Shown here: positions 29,669 to 38,352 of the stretch, in pieces
How positions within the stretch are numbered: position 1 is the first letter of the stretch
Layout: each line of letters begins with the position of its first letter
Notes under the pieces: model-generated
Seen by the model: the letters and a program-made list of their open reading frames with translations, nothing else
What the model was told of the DNA's origin: nothing
Databases searched by the model: none
Translations under genes and position numbers: made by a program
Assembly: GCA_902587165.1 (NCBI GenBank)
Contig: CACIKF010000003.1
Location: 62,001 to 126,000 of the forward strand
Direction: 5' to 3'
From: Puniceicoccaceae bacterium
GTDB taxonomy: Bacteria > Verrucomicrobiota > Verrucomicrobiia > Opitutales > Coraliomargaritaceae
Length of the DNA: 64,000 nt

Positions 29669-31807
29669 ATGTCAGCAGCGAAAAAGAAAACCGTCAAAAA
29701 ACCAGCTAAGAAAACCGCCGCAAAAAAAGCACCGGTGAAAAAGAAAGTAGCCAAGAAAGCGCCTGCCAAAAAAACTGCAGCTCCAAAGAAAAAAGCCGCT
29801 CCTGCTAAAAAGAAGTTAGCCGCAAAAAAAGCACCTACCAAAAAGGTCGCCACTAAGAAAAAAAATGTGCCCGCCAAAAAGAACTTAGCCGCCAAGAAAG
29901 CACCTGCTAAAAAGAAAGCACCTGCCAAAAAGAAAGCGCCTGCCAAAAAGAAAGCACCTGCCAAAAAAGTCGCTATTAAGAAGAAAACTGCATTACCGAA
30001 AAAGGAAGCTATCAAGACTCCGATTAACACAACTCGCGCCAAGACCATCGACACCAGCGATGACACAAGTGACGCCAAGCTCGCAGCGGCTACCAAGAAA
30101 GCGATTAAGAAGCGAAAGCTTTCGCCAAAAGCGCAGGAAAAGCTTAACGAGCGCATTCGAAATCTGATACGCCTTTCTAAAGAACAAAGCTTCCTCACCT
30201 ACAAGGACATCAACCAAGCCCTGCCCGATTCCGTCAACAACCCTGATGAAATCGAAAACGTTATTTCAATACTGCAAAACCTCGAAGTTGACATTCTCGA
30301 CGACAACGAAGTTGAAGCCTTCAAGGCGCGCCAAGAAGAGACTGAAGAGAAGGAAGTCCGCACCTCGCAAAACGATATTTTGGACGATCCAGTCCGGATG
30401 TATCTCAAACAAATGGGGCAAGTTCCTCTCCTGACTCGTGAGGAAGAGGTCGCGATCTCAAAGCGTATCGAGAAGGCTGAGCTTAAAGCGCAAGATGCCC
30501 TCTTTTCCACTGCCCTCACACTCGAATTCCAAAACAGCGTCGTCACAAAACTCCTCAACCGCGAAGAACGCTTCGACCGCGTAGTGTTAGATAAGAAAAT
30601 CGAAAGCCGAGAAGCTTATTTTAATAGTCTACCAAAACTCCTCGAAGAAGCGCACCGAATCGGCGAGCGCATCTACGCCGCGTGGGATAGCCATATTAAC
30701 GCCAGTAACGAGTCGAACGCGAAACGTGCCCGAACGCGAATGGTCAAATATGAGGAAGAGCTTCGTAAGGTGCTACGTAAGTATTGCCTTAAATTGAAAT
30801 GCTTCGAAGAATTCCTTAAGGATCTCACCCCCATTTACCGCGAAGTCTCTAGCCTCCATGGCGACATCGAGGCCGCTGAAATGGTCTCGACACGCAGCAA
30901 GAAAAAGTTCGACGCCAAAGGCACCAACAAGCGGCTCGAAGAAGTTAAGGATGAATTCAAAATGAACTCGCGCGAGTTCGTAGAAATTATTCGTCTCGTA
31001 CGCCTTGGCATGCGTGAGGCGCACAAAGCCAAGACCGAAATGGTCGAAGCCAATCTGCGTCTCGTTATTTCGATCGCTAAAAAATACACCAATCGTGGCC
31101 TCTCCTTCCTAGATCTGATTCAAGAAGGTAACATGGGCTTAATGAAAGCAGTTGAGAAATTTGAATACCGCCGTGGCTATAAGTTCTCTACATATGCTAC
31201 CTGGTGGATTCGCCAAGCGATCACCCGATCCATCGCCGACCAAGCGCGCACGATTCGTATCCCCGTGCATATGATCGAGACCTTAAACAAGGTCATGCAG
31301 ATACAGAAGCAACTCCTACAGGAGCTCGGTCATGAACCCACTGCCGAGGAAGTCGCCGACGAGATGAATCTCCCCATCGAGCGTGTTCAGTCCATCATGA
31401 AGATGGCTCAGCAACCGATCTCCTTACAAAGCCCAGTCGGCGATTCAGACGACACCAACTTCGGTGACTTCATCGAAGACAAAGGCGCCGAAAATCCCTA
31501 TGACATGACGGCTTACAGCCTACTTCGCGAAAAGATAACTGACGTGCTCGACTCGCTGACCGAGCGTGAACGCCGCGTTCTCTCGCTTCGCTTTGGCCTT
31601 GCCGACGGCTATTCACGCACGCTTGAAGAAGTGGGACGCCAGTTTAAGGTCACCCGCGAGCGTATACGACAAATCGAAGCCAAAGCACTCCGTAAAATGC
31701 GCCACCCTACCCGCATCCGTCAGCTCCACGGCTTCTTTGAAGGCGACATCAATCTCGAAAAACCCGGCATGGACAGCATAAAACGCGAGAATGCTAAGCA
31801 TCAATAA
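29669..31807 (+). CDS. rpoD: Primary sigma factor (sigma-70) with a Lys/Ala/Pro-rich N-terminal tail
   Basis: Housekeeping sigma factor that recruits RNA polymerase to promoters. Residues ~1-115 are almost only Lys, Ala, Pro, Val and Thr, with tandem APAKKK units like the tail of histone H1. From ~140 the normal RpoD order starts: region 1.1 ([19 protein letters not shown]), region 1.2 ([21 protein letters not shown]), a non-conserved insert, and region 2 ([40 protein letters not shown]). Region 3 ([12 protein letters not shown]) follows, then region 4 ([39 protein letters not shown]). The 712-residue length reflects the tail. It lies 22 bases after dnaG and ~40 bases before a small lipoprotein gene. 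The tail should bind nucleic acid non-specifically; its effect on promoter use is unknown. Confidence 0.96.
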   Translation: MSAAKKKTVKKPAKKTAAKKAPVKKKVAKKAPAKKTAAPKKKAAPAKKKLAAKKAPTKKVATKKKNVPAKKNLAAKKAPAKKKAPAKKKAPAKKKAPAKKVAIKKKTALPKKEAIKTPINTTRAKTIDTSDDTSDAKLAAATKKAIKKRKLSPKAQEKLNERIRNLIRLSKEQSFLTYKDINQALPDSVNNPDEIENVISILQNLEVDILDDNEVEAFKARQEETEEKEVRTSQNDILDDPVRMYLKQMGQVPLLTREEEVAISKRIEKAELKAQDALFSTALTLEFQNSVVTKLLNREERFDRVVLDKKIESREAYFNSLPKLLEEAHRIGERIYAAWDSHINASNESNAKRARTRMVKYEEELRKVLRKYCLKLKCFEEFLKDLTPIYREVSSLHGDIEAAEMVSTRSKKKFDAKGTNKRLEEVKDEFKMNSREFVEIIRLVRLGMREAHKAKTEMVEANLRLVISIAKKYTNRGLSFLDLIQEGNMGLMKAVEKFEYRRGYKFSTYATWWIRQAITRSIADQARTIRIPVHMIETLNKVMQIQKQLLQELGHEPTAEEVADEMNLPIERVQSIMKMAQQPISLQSPVGDSDDTNFGDFIEDKGAENPYDMTAYSLLREKITDVLDSLTERERRVLSLRFGLADGYSRTLEEVGRQFKVTRERIRQIEAKALRKMRHPTRIRQLHGFFEGDINLEKPGMDSIKRENAKHQ
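29900..29971 (+). repeat. 18-bp tandem repeat inside rpoD (APAKKK units)
   Basis: Four consecutive copies of GCACCTGCCAAAAAGAAA with one or two changes each (29900-29917, 29918-29935, 29936-29953, and a final diverged copy 29954-29971). They encode Ala-Pro-Ala-Lys-Lys-Lys. Being in phase with codons, copy-number change would alter the sigma factor tail length without a frameshift. Confidence 0.85.
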
Positions 31808-31850
31808 AGTTGCACAGGTAAACTGCCTACCTGAGTCAAAATAAAACAAT

Positions 31851-32264
31851 ATGCCCCACAAAAACCTATTTTCCTTTGTACTCGCTGCAGTATTACTCTC
31901 CATGTTAGGCGGTTGCGGGGGCTCTCGTAGCGTGCGCGTAATCGAAGGTAATGAACAGATCCGATCTGCTCTTACTGGTAGCGTCTATGCCAGCGACCAG
32001 TCGATCATTGTTCACGTCAATGAGTTCGATCGACTAGCTACCCTGCGTAATGCTCGCAGTTTTCCCAAATCTACTTTCCTTGAAACCTGCGATAGCGAGG
32101 GAAACAAATCTGCTATCCTCAAGACCCGAGGAAACCGCCCCACTGGGCTAGGCACCGCCGATATCGTTGAAGGTTTACCCAAAATCAACGATCGCGCCAC
32201 TCCCGTCAATGCTGCTGAAAATATCCGCCTAGGAAAAATATATCGTGACCTCGACGCAGAATAA
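31851..32264 (+). CDS. Small lipoprotein of unknown function
   Basis: A 137-residue protein with a clear lipoprotein signal (LFSFVLAAVLLSMLGGCGGS, lipobox LGGC, lipidated Cys near residue 22). The mature part is ~115 residues, of mixed strand and helix propensity (VRVIEGNEQIRSALTGSVYA; SIIVHVNEFDRLATLRN), and I recognise no domain. It follows rpoD by 43 bases on the same strand and could share its transcript, but nothing links the two functionally. Expected location is the outer or inner membrane, facing the periplasm. Confidence 0.72.
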   Translation: MPHKNLFSFVLAAVLLSMLGGCGGSRSVRVIEGNEQIRSALTGSVYASDQSIIVHVNEFDRLATLRNARSFPKSTFLETCDSEGNKSAILKTRGNRPTGLGTADIVEGLPKINDRATPVNAAENIRLGKIYRDLDAE

Positions 32265-32429
32265 ATTCTGGTTAAAGTACAAATTTAATCATCGAGTTAT
32301 GCCAGCTTTTTGCTAAATATTATAATTTATCCTTTTAGTTTCTTGGGGAACAGCCATTATAGAAATCACACGGAACAAACCTTCCCTATCTACCAACTCT
32401 GCGCTACTCGCGCTAAAAAACTTTCCATC

Positions 32430-32744
32430 ATGAATACAGTCGCTTTCGTATCAATACCTAATGGACCAGAGATGCTTCTGATCTTCCTTATTGTCTTACT
32501 ACTTTTCGGTGCTAAGCGCCTGCCAGAGCTATTCAAGTCCCTTGGCAAATCAATCCGTGAGTTTAAGAAAGCTACCACAGAAATTGAAGAAGACATCCGC
32601 ACCGCTATGGACGAAAAGCCTGAAAAGCCATCTGCTGATGCAACAGACTCAGAACAACCGTTCATGCAAGTTGAAGCAGAGGGCGAAGTTGAAGCAGAAA
32701 GTGTAGATGCACCCTCTGAAGAGGAAAATACGGACAAAGCCTAA
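32430..32744 (+). CDS. tatA: Sec-independent translocase subunit TatA
   Basis: Pore-forming subunit of the twin-arginine translocase, which exports folded proteins across the inner membrane. The 104-residue product has a short N-terminus, one transmembrane helix (PEMLLIFLIVLLLFGAKRLP) with the conserved FGAKRLPEL hinge, an amphipathic helix (FKSLGKSIREFKKATTEI) and a Glu/Asp-rich C-terminal tail. The frame is open upstream to 32310, but ATG 32430 gives the family-typical N-terminus (MNTVAFVSIPNGPEM). No tatB or tatC lies next to it. TatA and TatE cannot be told apart from sequence alone. Confidence 0.92.
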   Translation: MNTVAFVSIPNGPEMLLIFLIVLLLFGAKRLPELFKSLGKSIREFKKATTEIEEDIRTAMDEKPEKPSADATDSEQPFMQVEAEGEVEAESVDAPSEEENTDKA

Positions 32745-32792
32745 TAAAGTTAGCTGCTCCGTTTGTCTGTCGCCACAGCGCAATACTTTCTC

Positions 32793-34718
32793 CTAATCCT
32801 CATCGCGTAAACCAGACATCAGCGCTGAAGTCTCACGCTGTATGCCTTGGCGGCAGAGGCGGCTGACAGGGTAGATATCTTGAGCGGCTAGATAGGCTGC
32901 GAGCGAACCAGCGTGATGACCGTCTTCAGCTTGACGCTCAGCACGGTCAATTTGGAGCACGAAATCCGCTACGCGGGAAGCTAACTCAGCGCGAGCTTGA
33001 TTCATTGGGCCATCACTCGGGTCGATTTTAGCGGCCTCAACTAATAGCTCCCATGCGGCATAAGATTCGCCCTGTTTGACGAGTTCCTTGCTTTGGTTCA
33101 CCAAAAGATCAATCCGTGCGACTTGCTCGACCACCTCCATCAGAAGTGGACGCCGCTGTGGATCATCCGCCAGCGCAAATCCTAAATCCATACGGCGTTC
33201 GTAAATACCACGACGATCCATGCGCTTGTAGAGGTCATCGAAAATCTGCAGGCCTTGCGAACCAGCGGTGGCAAGCTTAGTCGTCTCTTGCTGAAAATCA
33301 CGGATCGCGGGGTTGGACGGCCAAATTTCAATCGCTGTCTGCAGCTCAGAGCGAGACTTATCGATATCACCAAGATTCCGATACTGGGAAGCAGCAAATA
33401 CAGCCATATCACTCATACTTTTAGCAGTTTCGACGGCGGAGAGCACTCGATTTTTAGGGAAATCTTCTGCTAGTTTGTAAATTTCATTGGCGAGTTCAGA
33501 AACGCCTATGTAGTCTTTAGATTCGGCGAGTTCGCCTGCTTCAATCAAGCTGCGATAGAGGTCAAGCAAGTGGCGGCGTTGATCGACTGGGGTCTTGTTC
33601 AGTTCAGTCAGATATTCACCAAGGAAAAAGACTTCCTGCAAACGCTCCAACGCAATGAGGCTACGTTTCTCCTCATAAGCGGTGTTGACCGCATCAACAC
33701 CCTTATTGACATCATTGATCGCTTCGCGGGCGATGAAGGTCATACTATCGACGGTGAAGGCGAGATCGCTGCCCGGCAGGAATTCTTGAAGTTGATCTTT
33801 GCCCACTTCAAGTGACTGGTGAGAGCCCTTAAAAATCGATTGGTAGAAGCCTGCAAGGACCAGCGCGTGCTCAAAGCGACGTTGGAGCATGAAGCTGACG
33901 ATCTGGCTTTGGAACTGAAGCTTCGCTTGCAGGCCAGTCATGGCGGATTGGGTTTCTAGGGCGATAATGCGCGCTTCGGTCTCGGCTAAGTCGAGCATGC
34001 GAAAGGCGGCTTCAGAAGTGATAGAATCGGTACCATCGGAAACAACTTCCTCCCCTTCACCCTGAGGATTGCTACTTTCACCAAGACGTTTCTCACGGAT
34101 ATTTTTCAGCGCCAGCGCACGATTGGCGACAACTTCCTGTTGAAATTGACGCACTTGGGAGAGCTCACGCTGTGTCATGGTGACGCCACGACTCTCTTTG
34201 CGAATACGCCAGGCATTGAATACTTGGTTGGCTACAATGGTGCTGTTGCCGCCATCAAGGTCGAAACGGGAAGCGCGGAAAAGGAGTTCCCAAGTATCAA
34301 GAATTGCATCGTCGCTTTTATTGTTAGAGACGGAAAGCCGATCAATAATATCGGCCATCAACTGCGCATATTGCGTCTCTTCTTCAGTCGGTGAGGCGAG
34401 CAGGAAGCGCTCGAAACGAGAGCGGAAAGCGCGTTGTTCTGAGAGGTTGAAGTTCTTTCCCTTCCAATCGAAGCTACCGTTCTCAAAGTCCAGTGAGTCG
34501 CTGCTTGGGTCGAAGACGCGGTTGGCCATTTCGAGAAAGGTGTTACTTTCGAACATGCCGCCAGCGGGGGCAGACGCGCTGGCCTGCGCTGCCTGTGGCA
34601 TGGGAGTTACACCGCTTGTCGGAAAGCCACTAGTAGGTACGCCTTGCGCCGAAGTAAAAGAAGTGAAAGAAGCGAAGGCCACAATGCCTAGACTAATACT
34701 TTTGTAGTGCTTCCACAT
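32793..34718 (-). CDS. Secreted helical/TPR-like protein of unknown function
   Basis: A 641-residue protein starting at ATG 34718, which has one of the few strong Shine-Dalgarno sequences in the window. A signal peptide ([18 protein letters not shown]) is followed by a Pro/Gly/Ala-rich linker, then long alpha-helical stretches. Later parts look like degenerate TPRs: [65 protein letters not shown]. The middle (~150-400) is helical and rich in Gln, Glu and Arg. It overlaps the end of the preceding lipoprotein gene by 26 bases, so translation is probably coupled. With the ABC transporter upstream the three genes look like one envelope-related operon. I do not recognise the family. Confidence 0.72.
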   Translation of the reverse strand: MWKHYKSISLGIVAFASFTSFTSAQGVPTSGFPTSGVTPMPQAAQASASAPAGGMFESNTFLEMANRVFDPSSDSLDFENGSFDWKGKNFNLSEQRAFRSRFERFLLASPTEEETQYAQLMADIIDRLSVSNNKSDDAILDTWELLFRASRFDLDGGNSTIVANQVFNAWRIRKESRGVTMTQRELSQVRQFQQEVVANRALALKNIREKRLGESSNPQGEGEEVVSDGTDSITSEAAFRMLDLAETEARIIALETQSAMTGLQAKLQFQSQIVSFMLQRRFEHALVLAGFYQSIFKGSHQSLEVGKDQLQEFLPGSDLAFTVDSMTFIAREAINDVNKGVDAVNTAYEEKRSLIALERLQEVFFLGEYLTELNKTPVDQRRHLLDLYRSLIEAGELAESKDYIGVSELANEIYKLAEDFPKNRVLSAVETAKSMSDMAVFAASQYRNLGDIDKSRSELQTAIEIWPSNPAIRDFQQETTKLATAGSQGLQIFDDLYKRMDRRGIYERRMDLGFALADDPQRRPLLMEVVEQVARIDLLVNQSKELVKQGESYAAWELLVEAAKIDPSDGPMNQARAELASRVADFVLQIDRAERQAEDGHHAGSLAAYLAAQDIYPVSRLCRQGIQRETSALMSGLRDED

Positions 34719-35139
34719 AAATGAGCCCTCCTTGTTCAATGATGGCCTGCAACTCATAGCGCTGACCTACGTGTAAATTATCACCAGCAGACTCCGACAC
34801 GAAAACTGGCAAGCGGGCCTCACTACCCTCAGCATGCACTGCAAGGACCCGACCGAAACCTTTTTCCCATTTAAGCTGCTCGTCAATCTGCACACGAAGC
34901 ATGTAGCGGTTCCCAAGGAAGTCGCCTGGCTTTTGCAGATAAGTATCGATCGGCAACAGCTCAAGGTCTGAGCTTTTTCCGTCGCCACAAGAACTGAATA
35001 AAAGCATCCCTGCGAGTAAGCTCAACGCGAAGGCGTAGCGAGCGAGTTTGCCTCGTGCCCCACATTCCCCTTGGTCTCGACTGGCCTGAGTAATCTCAGG
35101 CACTTCGCGTGATGTAATGAGAGGCATAAAGGATGACAT
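34693..35139 (-). CDS. Lipoprotein of unknown function
   Basis: A 148-residue product. After an unusually long ~32-residue N-terminal stretch comes a hydrophobic segment with a lipobox ([17 protein letters not shown]), giving a lipid-anchored protein with a ~95-residue mature domain. The long leader leaves the start uncertain; no closer ATG precedes the signal. The mature part ([60 protein letters not shown]) is beta-rich and looks like a small OB-like barrel, a guess from the strand pattern only. It starts 30 bases after the ABC transporter gene and overlaps the next gene by 26 bases. Confidence 0.72.
   Translation of the reverse strand: MSSFMPLITSREVPEITQASRDQGECGARGKLARYAFALSLLAGMLLFSSCGDGKSSDLELLPIDTYLQKPGDFLGNRYMLRVQIDEQLKWEKGFGRVLAVHAEGSEARLPVFVSESAGDNLHVGQRYELQAIIEQGGLIYVEALQKY
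34726..34733 (-). promoter_or_regulatory. Strong Shine-Dalgarno (AAGGAGGG) for the gene starting at 34718
   Basis: Minus-strand AAGGAGGG lies 7 bases before the ATG at 34718, inside the 3' end of the upstream lipoprotein gene. It decides the start in favour of 34718 over the in-frame upstream ATG at 34757. Most other genes here lack so clear a site. Confidence 0.8.
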
Positions 35140-35169
35140 CGCAGTGTAATGATAAAAGTTACTCTAGAG

Positions 35170-36825
35170 TTAATCCCAGCGTTTTTGCTGGCAACCCCAA
35201 AAGACCATGGCTGCGCCGACGAGAAAATGAAGCAGAAGCACGATTGCGGCCAATTCAGTCGTAGGAATCCACTCATTAGAATCGACCCGATAGGCATCGT
35301 AGAGGCGCGTATCACGCATTGATCCGAAATACCCGCCCCAGCCCCAGTAGGCGTTGATAAAGGGGCGGCAGATCCAGACCAAGACTTCAGGCAGCGCTAA
35401 CACGATTCCTGAGAGCGGCAACTGAAAGCCAACTAAATAGACCGAAAGAAGCGAAGCTTTGTCGGCCGAGTTAAAGATAGCCGAGAAGCCAAGACAAATT
35501 GCAGTCATTGAGACACAGCTCAAAACTAGGACGACGGCCTGAGGCAAGGATGCTCCGGGAAACTCACAGATGTATTTTACAAAGCCCATCATCCAAATGC
35601 CTTGAATCACCGCAATGAGTGAGGCGAAGATAAGCTTACTCGAGGCATAGGATACCGCGCTGAGGCCTGCGAAGCGCTCTTTTTCAAAGATTTGACGCTC
35701 GGCAGCGATCTCGCGTGCGCCGTTGTTACTTCCCATGAGGGTAAGCAAAATCACCTGAAAGAGAATCAAGCCCGTGACTAAGGAAGCCATTTCCAAAGCA
35801 TCAACCCGGTAACGTATGCCCGCTTCAATCTGCTCGACGGCCCCGTTCCCCGAGTCCATAGCCAGTCCGCGTAGCTGGGGGATGCCATCCCAAGCAAAGA
35901 TCGTGACCAGTAAAGGAAAGCCGATGGTGATACCCAGCGTCAGTAGCCAATAGCCGGGGTCGCGTTTGAAAAGAAGTGTACGCCGTTTTAAGAGCGTCCA
36001 AGTCTGCGCCAGCGGACCAGGCGAGGGCGGCGAAACCACTGCGGCAAGCGCGTCGTCTGGCGCGTAATCCGACGATTCTGCTATCCAGCATTCGCGCCAA
36101 TACTCGACCGGGTGCTTGTTAAGTTGCTCATACAAGTGCAGCGCATCGGGGATGCCGAAGTAAGCATTCATCGTATCGAGTCTCCCCTGAAAGACGACCA
36201 CGCCTTGATAGACAACTGTGATCCAGTCGAACTCATCCAGCTTCGCTAAATTATGGATGATGCAAATGAAAGCTTTCTCCCGCTCATCGCGTAAGCGCTG
36301 GAGAACCGCAATAATCTGATCCTCCGAACGTGGATCGAGTCCGCTCGTCACTTCATCGCAGACCAAAGTCTGAGGGTCGCCGACCAGCTCGAGGCCAAGG
36401 CCGAGACGGCGCAGTTGTCCGCCGCTGAGATCGGAGACACGTTTATCTCGGTGCTCAGCCAGACCGATACGTTGCAGAATTTCGTCTAATCGCTCTTCTT
36501 TGACCCTGCGCTCACGAACGCAGAGATCGAGCGCATAAGAGAGCGCTTCCTCGACTGAGAGCCGCTCATGCGCGATACTGAACTGGGGCGCGAAAGAGAG
36601 TTTTCCTTGCAGATCAATGCTCTGGGTCACGGCTTCACCCGCGTAGCTGACTTCCCCGTCGCTTGGTAAAATACCCAGCATCGCTTTAACCAAAGTCGTC
36701 TTGCCACAGCCCGATGGCCCAATCACAGCATTGAGCCCTTTCGGTATGAATCGTGCCGTCGCCCGATCGAGGATACGCGTGCCCGAAGGTTGAATGACGA
36801 CAGAAAGGTCCTTACATGCTAGCAT
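35170..36825 (-). CDS. ABC half-transporter, ATPase fused to ABC-2 permease (ABCG-like)
   Basis: A 551-residue inner-membrane protein with the ATPase domain first. Walker A is GPSGCGKTT (~37-45), the signature is [15 protein letters not shown], and Walker B with D-loop is [17 protein letters not shown]. The C-terminal ~290 residues hold about six membrane segments ([114 protein letters not shown]). This ATPase-permease order matches the ABCG/White type, in which two halves form one exporter; the substrate is unknown. It is followed on the same strand by a lipoprotein and a helical secreted protein, suggesting an export-linked envelope operon. Confidence 0.88.
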   Translation of the reverse strand: MLACKDLSVVIQPSGTRILDRATARFIPKGLNAVIGPSGCGKTTLVKAMLGILPSDGEVSYAGEAVTQSIDLQGKLSFAPQFSIAHERLSVEEALSYALDLCVRERRVKEERLDEILQRIGLAEHRDKRVSDLSGGQLRRLGLGLELVGDPQTLVCDEVTSGLDPRSEDQIIAVLQRLRDEREKAFICIIHNLAKLDEFDWITVVYQGVVVFQGRLDTMNAYFGIPDALHLYEQLNKHPVEYWRECWIAESSDYAPDDALAAVVSPPSPGPLAQTWTLLKRRTLLFKRDPGYWLLTLGITIGFPLLVTIFAWDGIPQLRGLAMDSGNGAVEQIEAGIRYRVDALEMASLVTGLILFQVILLTLMGSNNGAREIAAERQIFEKERFAGLSAVSYASSKLIFASLIAVIQGIWMMGFVKYICEFPGASLPQAVVLVLSCVSMTAICLGFSAIFNSADKASLLSVYLVGFQLPLSGIVLALPEVLVWICRPFINAYWGWGGYFGSMRDTRLYDAYRVDSNEWIPTTELAAIVLLLHFLVGAAMVFWGCQQKRWD

Positions 36826-36878
36826 TATTGAGACAAATTAACTTTGCTCACGACAGAAAAGCCAGCATTTTGATCATC

Positions 36879-37520
36879 ATGTTGTCTTTACGAAAAATCC
36901 TTACCGCCCTCCTACTCATAGCATTCAGCTGCCAAATCTCCGCTGTCACCGTGACAACACGCGGTGTGCGGAACCAAGCAATCTACTCGATCGAATTTCC
37001 CGAAGAGACCCGCACCTATTCCGGCAGCGAGGCTGGCGTCCAATCTATCTCGATACAAGATTACATCACAAGCAACTTCCGAGTGATCGAGCTCAATATC
37101 GTCACCCAAGGTAGCGCGCTCTTACGTATTTATTATAGCCGCCCGCTCCGTCCAGGTGAACTACAGCAAGCCATGAGCGACGGTCTCGGCGCAGCGGGCA
37201 TTCCCGGTGGCAGTTCCATCATCCAACGTCCACTCCCCCCTCAAGTGCAAGCCATAGCCGACCGCGCTGCCGGCGTGAGTGAAGCAGTCACAGGCACTGA
37301 AGTCATGAAAGAATACCCCATCGCCACCCACGCGCATACCATAGAGTTCCGCATTGGCAGCCGCGACGAGCTTCTCGATCTTCATCAAGAACTTAAAAAG
37401 CACTGGCTGAAAGAACCCGCTTTTTTTGAAGGCGGCCAAATCGTCAGCGAAGACGAATCTAGCGACAAAGAGATGAAGCCACGTAGCCTCGGCGGCACAC
37501 TATTTAAAGTGGAGGAATAA
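36879..37520 (+). CDS. Secreted protein of unknown function
   Basis: A 213-residue product; ATG 36879 gives a compact signal peptide (LSLRKILTALLLIAFSCQIS followed by AVTV). The mature domain is mixed alpha/beta (FRVIELNIVTQGSALLRIYY; HTIEFRIGSRDELLDLHQEL) and ends in an acidic, then basic tail. It contains a Gly/Pro-rich linker (GAAGIPGGSSIIQRPLPPQ). I recognise no family. It is divergent from the ABC half-transporter, with only ~53 bases between the starts, so the two probably share a regulatory region. Confidence 0.7.
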   Translation: MLSLRKILTALLLIAFSCQISAVTVTTRGVRNQAIYSIEFPEETRTYSGSEAGVQSISIQDYITSNFRVIELNIVTQGSALLRIYYSRPLRPGELQQAMSDGLGAAGIPGGSSIIQRPLPPQVQAIADRAAGVSEAVTGTEVMKEYPIATHAHTIEFRIGSRDELLDLHQELKKHWLKEPAFFEGGQIVSEDESSDKEMKPRSLGGTLFKVEE

Positions 37521-37540
37521 TACTGAAAATCCTAGTGATC

Positions 37541-38212
37541 TTACTTATCCGCCACGTAAATCACGTAGGCGGCACGCTTTGAACCCGCGTGGACTTTAGC
37601 CCGAATGTGCCCCACTCGGAATCCAACTGTTTCCATACGCGCCTTAAAGTTGGGATCTTCGCCCGCCGACCAGAAGCCCGCACGACCGCCAGGCTTGAGT
37701 AACTTACGCACCGTGCGCAGGCCCTTGTGTGAATACAGTGAGGTATTTGTGGCCTTGACCATACCCGTTGGCCCGTTGTCCACATCAAGGATCACAGCAT
37801 CATAGCTCTGTGCATCGCCTTGCTTAATTCTTTCGACAGCATCAGCTTCAATCACCATGACCCGTGGGTCATCAAGCAAAGCACCATTTAAATCCTTCAA
37901 AAACTCACGATTCCATTCCACCACCTTCGGCACCAACTCGACCACATCAACCTGCGCATCCGCACTCAATCCCTCCAAGACCGTTCGCAAAGTAAAGCCT
38001 AGCCCAAGTCCACCGATCATGACGCGTGGCTTGGGCTCCTTTCTGACGAGTTCAATCCCTAACTTACCTAATAAAAGCTCCGAAGCCGACGCCTTCGAGT
38101 GCATCAACTCTTGCCCTTGGAAGCTAATGGAATAAGCACCATCATGCTCGTATAGGTACATACGGGCTCCGTCGGGAGTCGTAGATTCAGCAAGTAGATT
38201 TCGTGGTTTCAT
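37541..38212 (-). CDS. Spermidine synthase-like methyltransferase-fold protein
   Basis: A 223-residue cytoplasmic protein with the Rossmann core of the spermine/spermidine synthase superfamily. It has VMIGGLGLGFTLRTVLEG (motif I), DVVELVPKVVEWNREFL, DPRVMVIEADAVERI, YDAVILDVDNGPTG and LLKPGGRAGFWSAGED. It lacks the N-terminal beta-hairpin tetramerisation domain expected of true aminopropyltransferases and is shorter than SpeE (~280). The reaction is therefore uncertain: it may be a methyltransferase or an aminopropyltransferase on an unknown substrate. It is convergent with the secreted protein gene ending at 37520. Confidence 0.78.
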   Translation of the reverse strand: MKPRNLLAESTTPDGARMYLYEHDGAYSISFQGQELMHSKASASELLLGKLGIELVRKEPKPRVMIGGLGLGFTLRTVLEGLSADAQVDVVELVPKVVEWNREFLKDLNGALLDDPRVMVIEADAVERIKQGDAQSYDAVILDVDNGPTGMVKATNTSLYSHKGLRTVRKLLKPGGRAGFWSAGEDPNFKARMETVGFRVGHIRAKVHAGSKRAAYVIYVADK

Positions 38213-38352
38213 GGGCAGAGAGGGTTCTGAAAATCAAAAACTGGCAACTGTAAACATGTAGGCAACAAGTCGCGCTCCTAAAAAATAAATCACAAAATAA
38301 ATGCCCCCAAGATTCGACCTCCAGCATTCCCCGATCAATATCCTACCTAAAC

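Noticed and set aside
29900-29971. Tandem repeats considered as a CRISPR or satellite array.
   Set aside because: The units are directly adjacent, have no spacers and are in frame within rpoD.
29659-30198. Long minus-strand reading frame rich in Phe, Leu, Ala and Val opposite the rpoD tail.
   Set aside because: It is the complement of the Lys/Ala/Pro repeat codons and shows no start signal or protein-like pattern.
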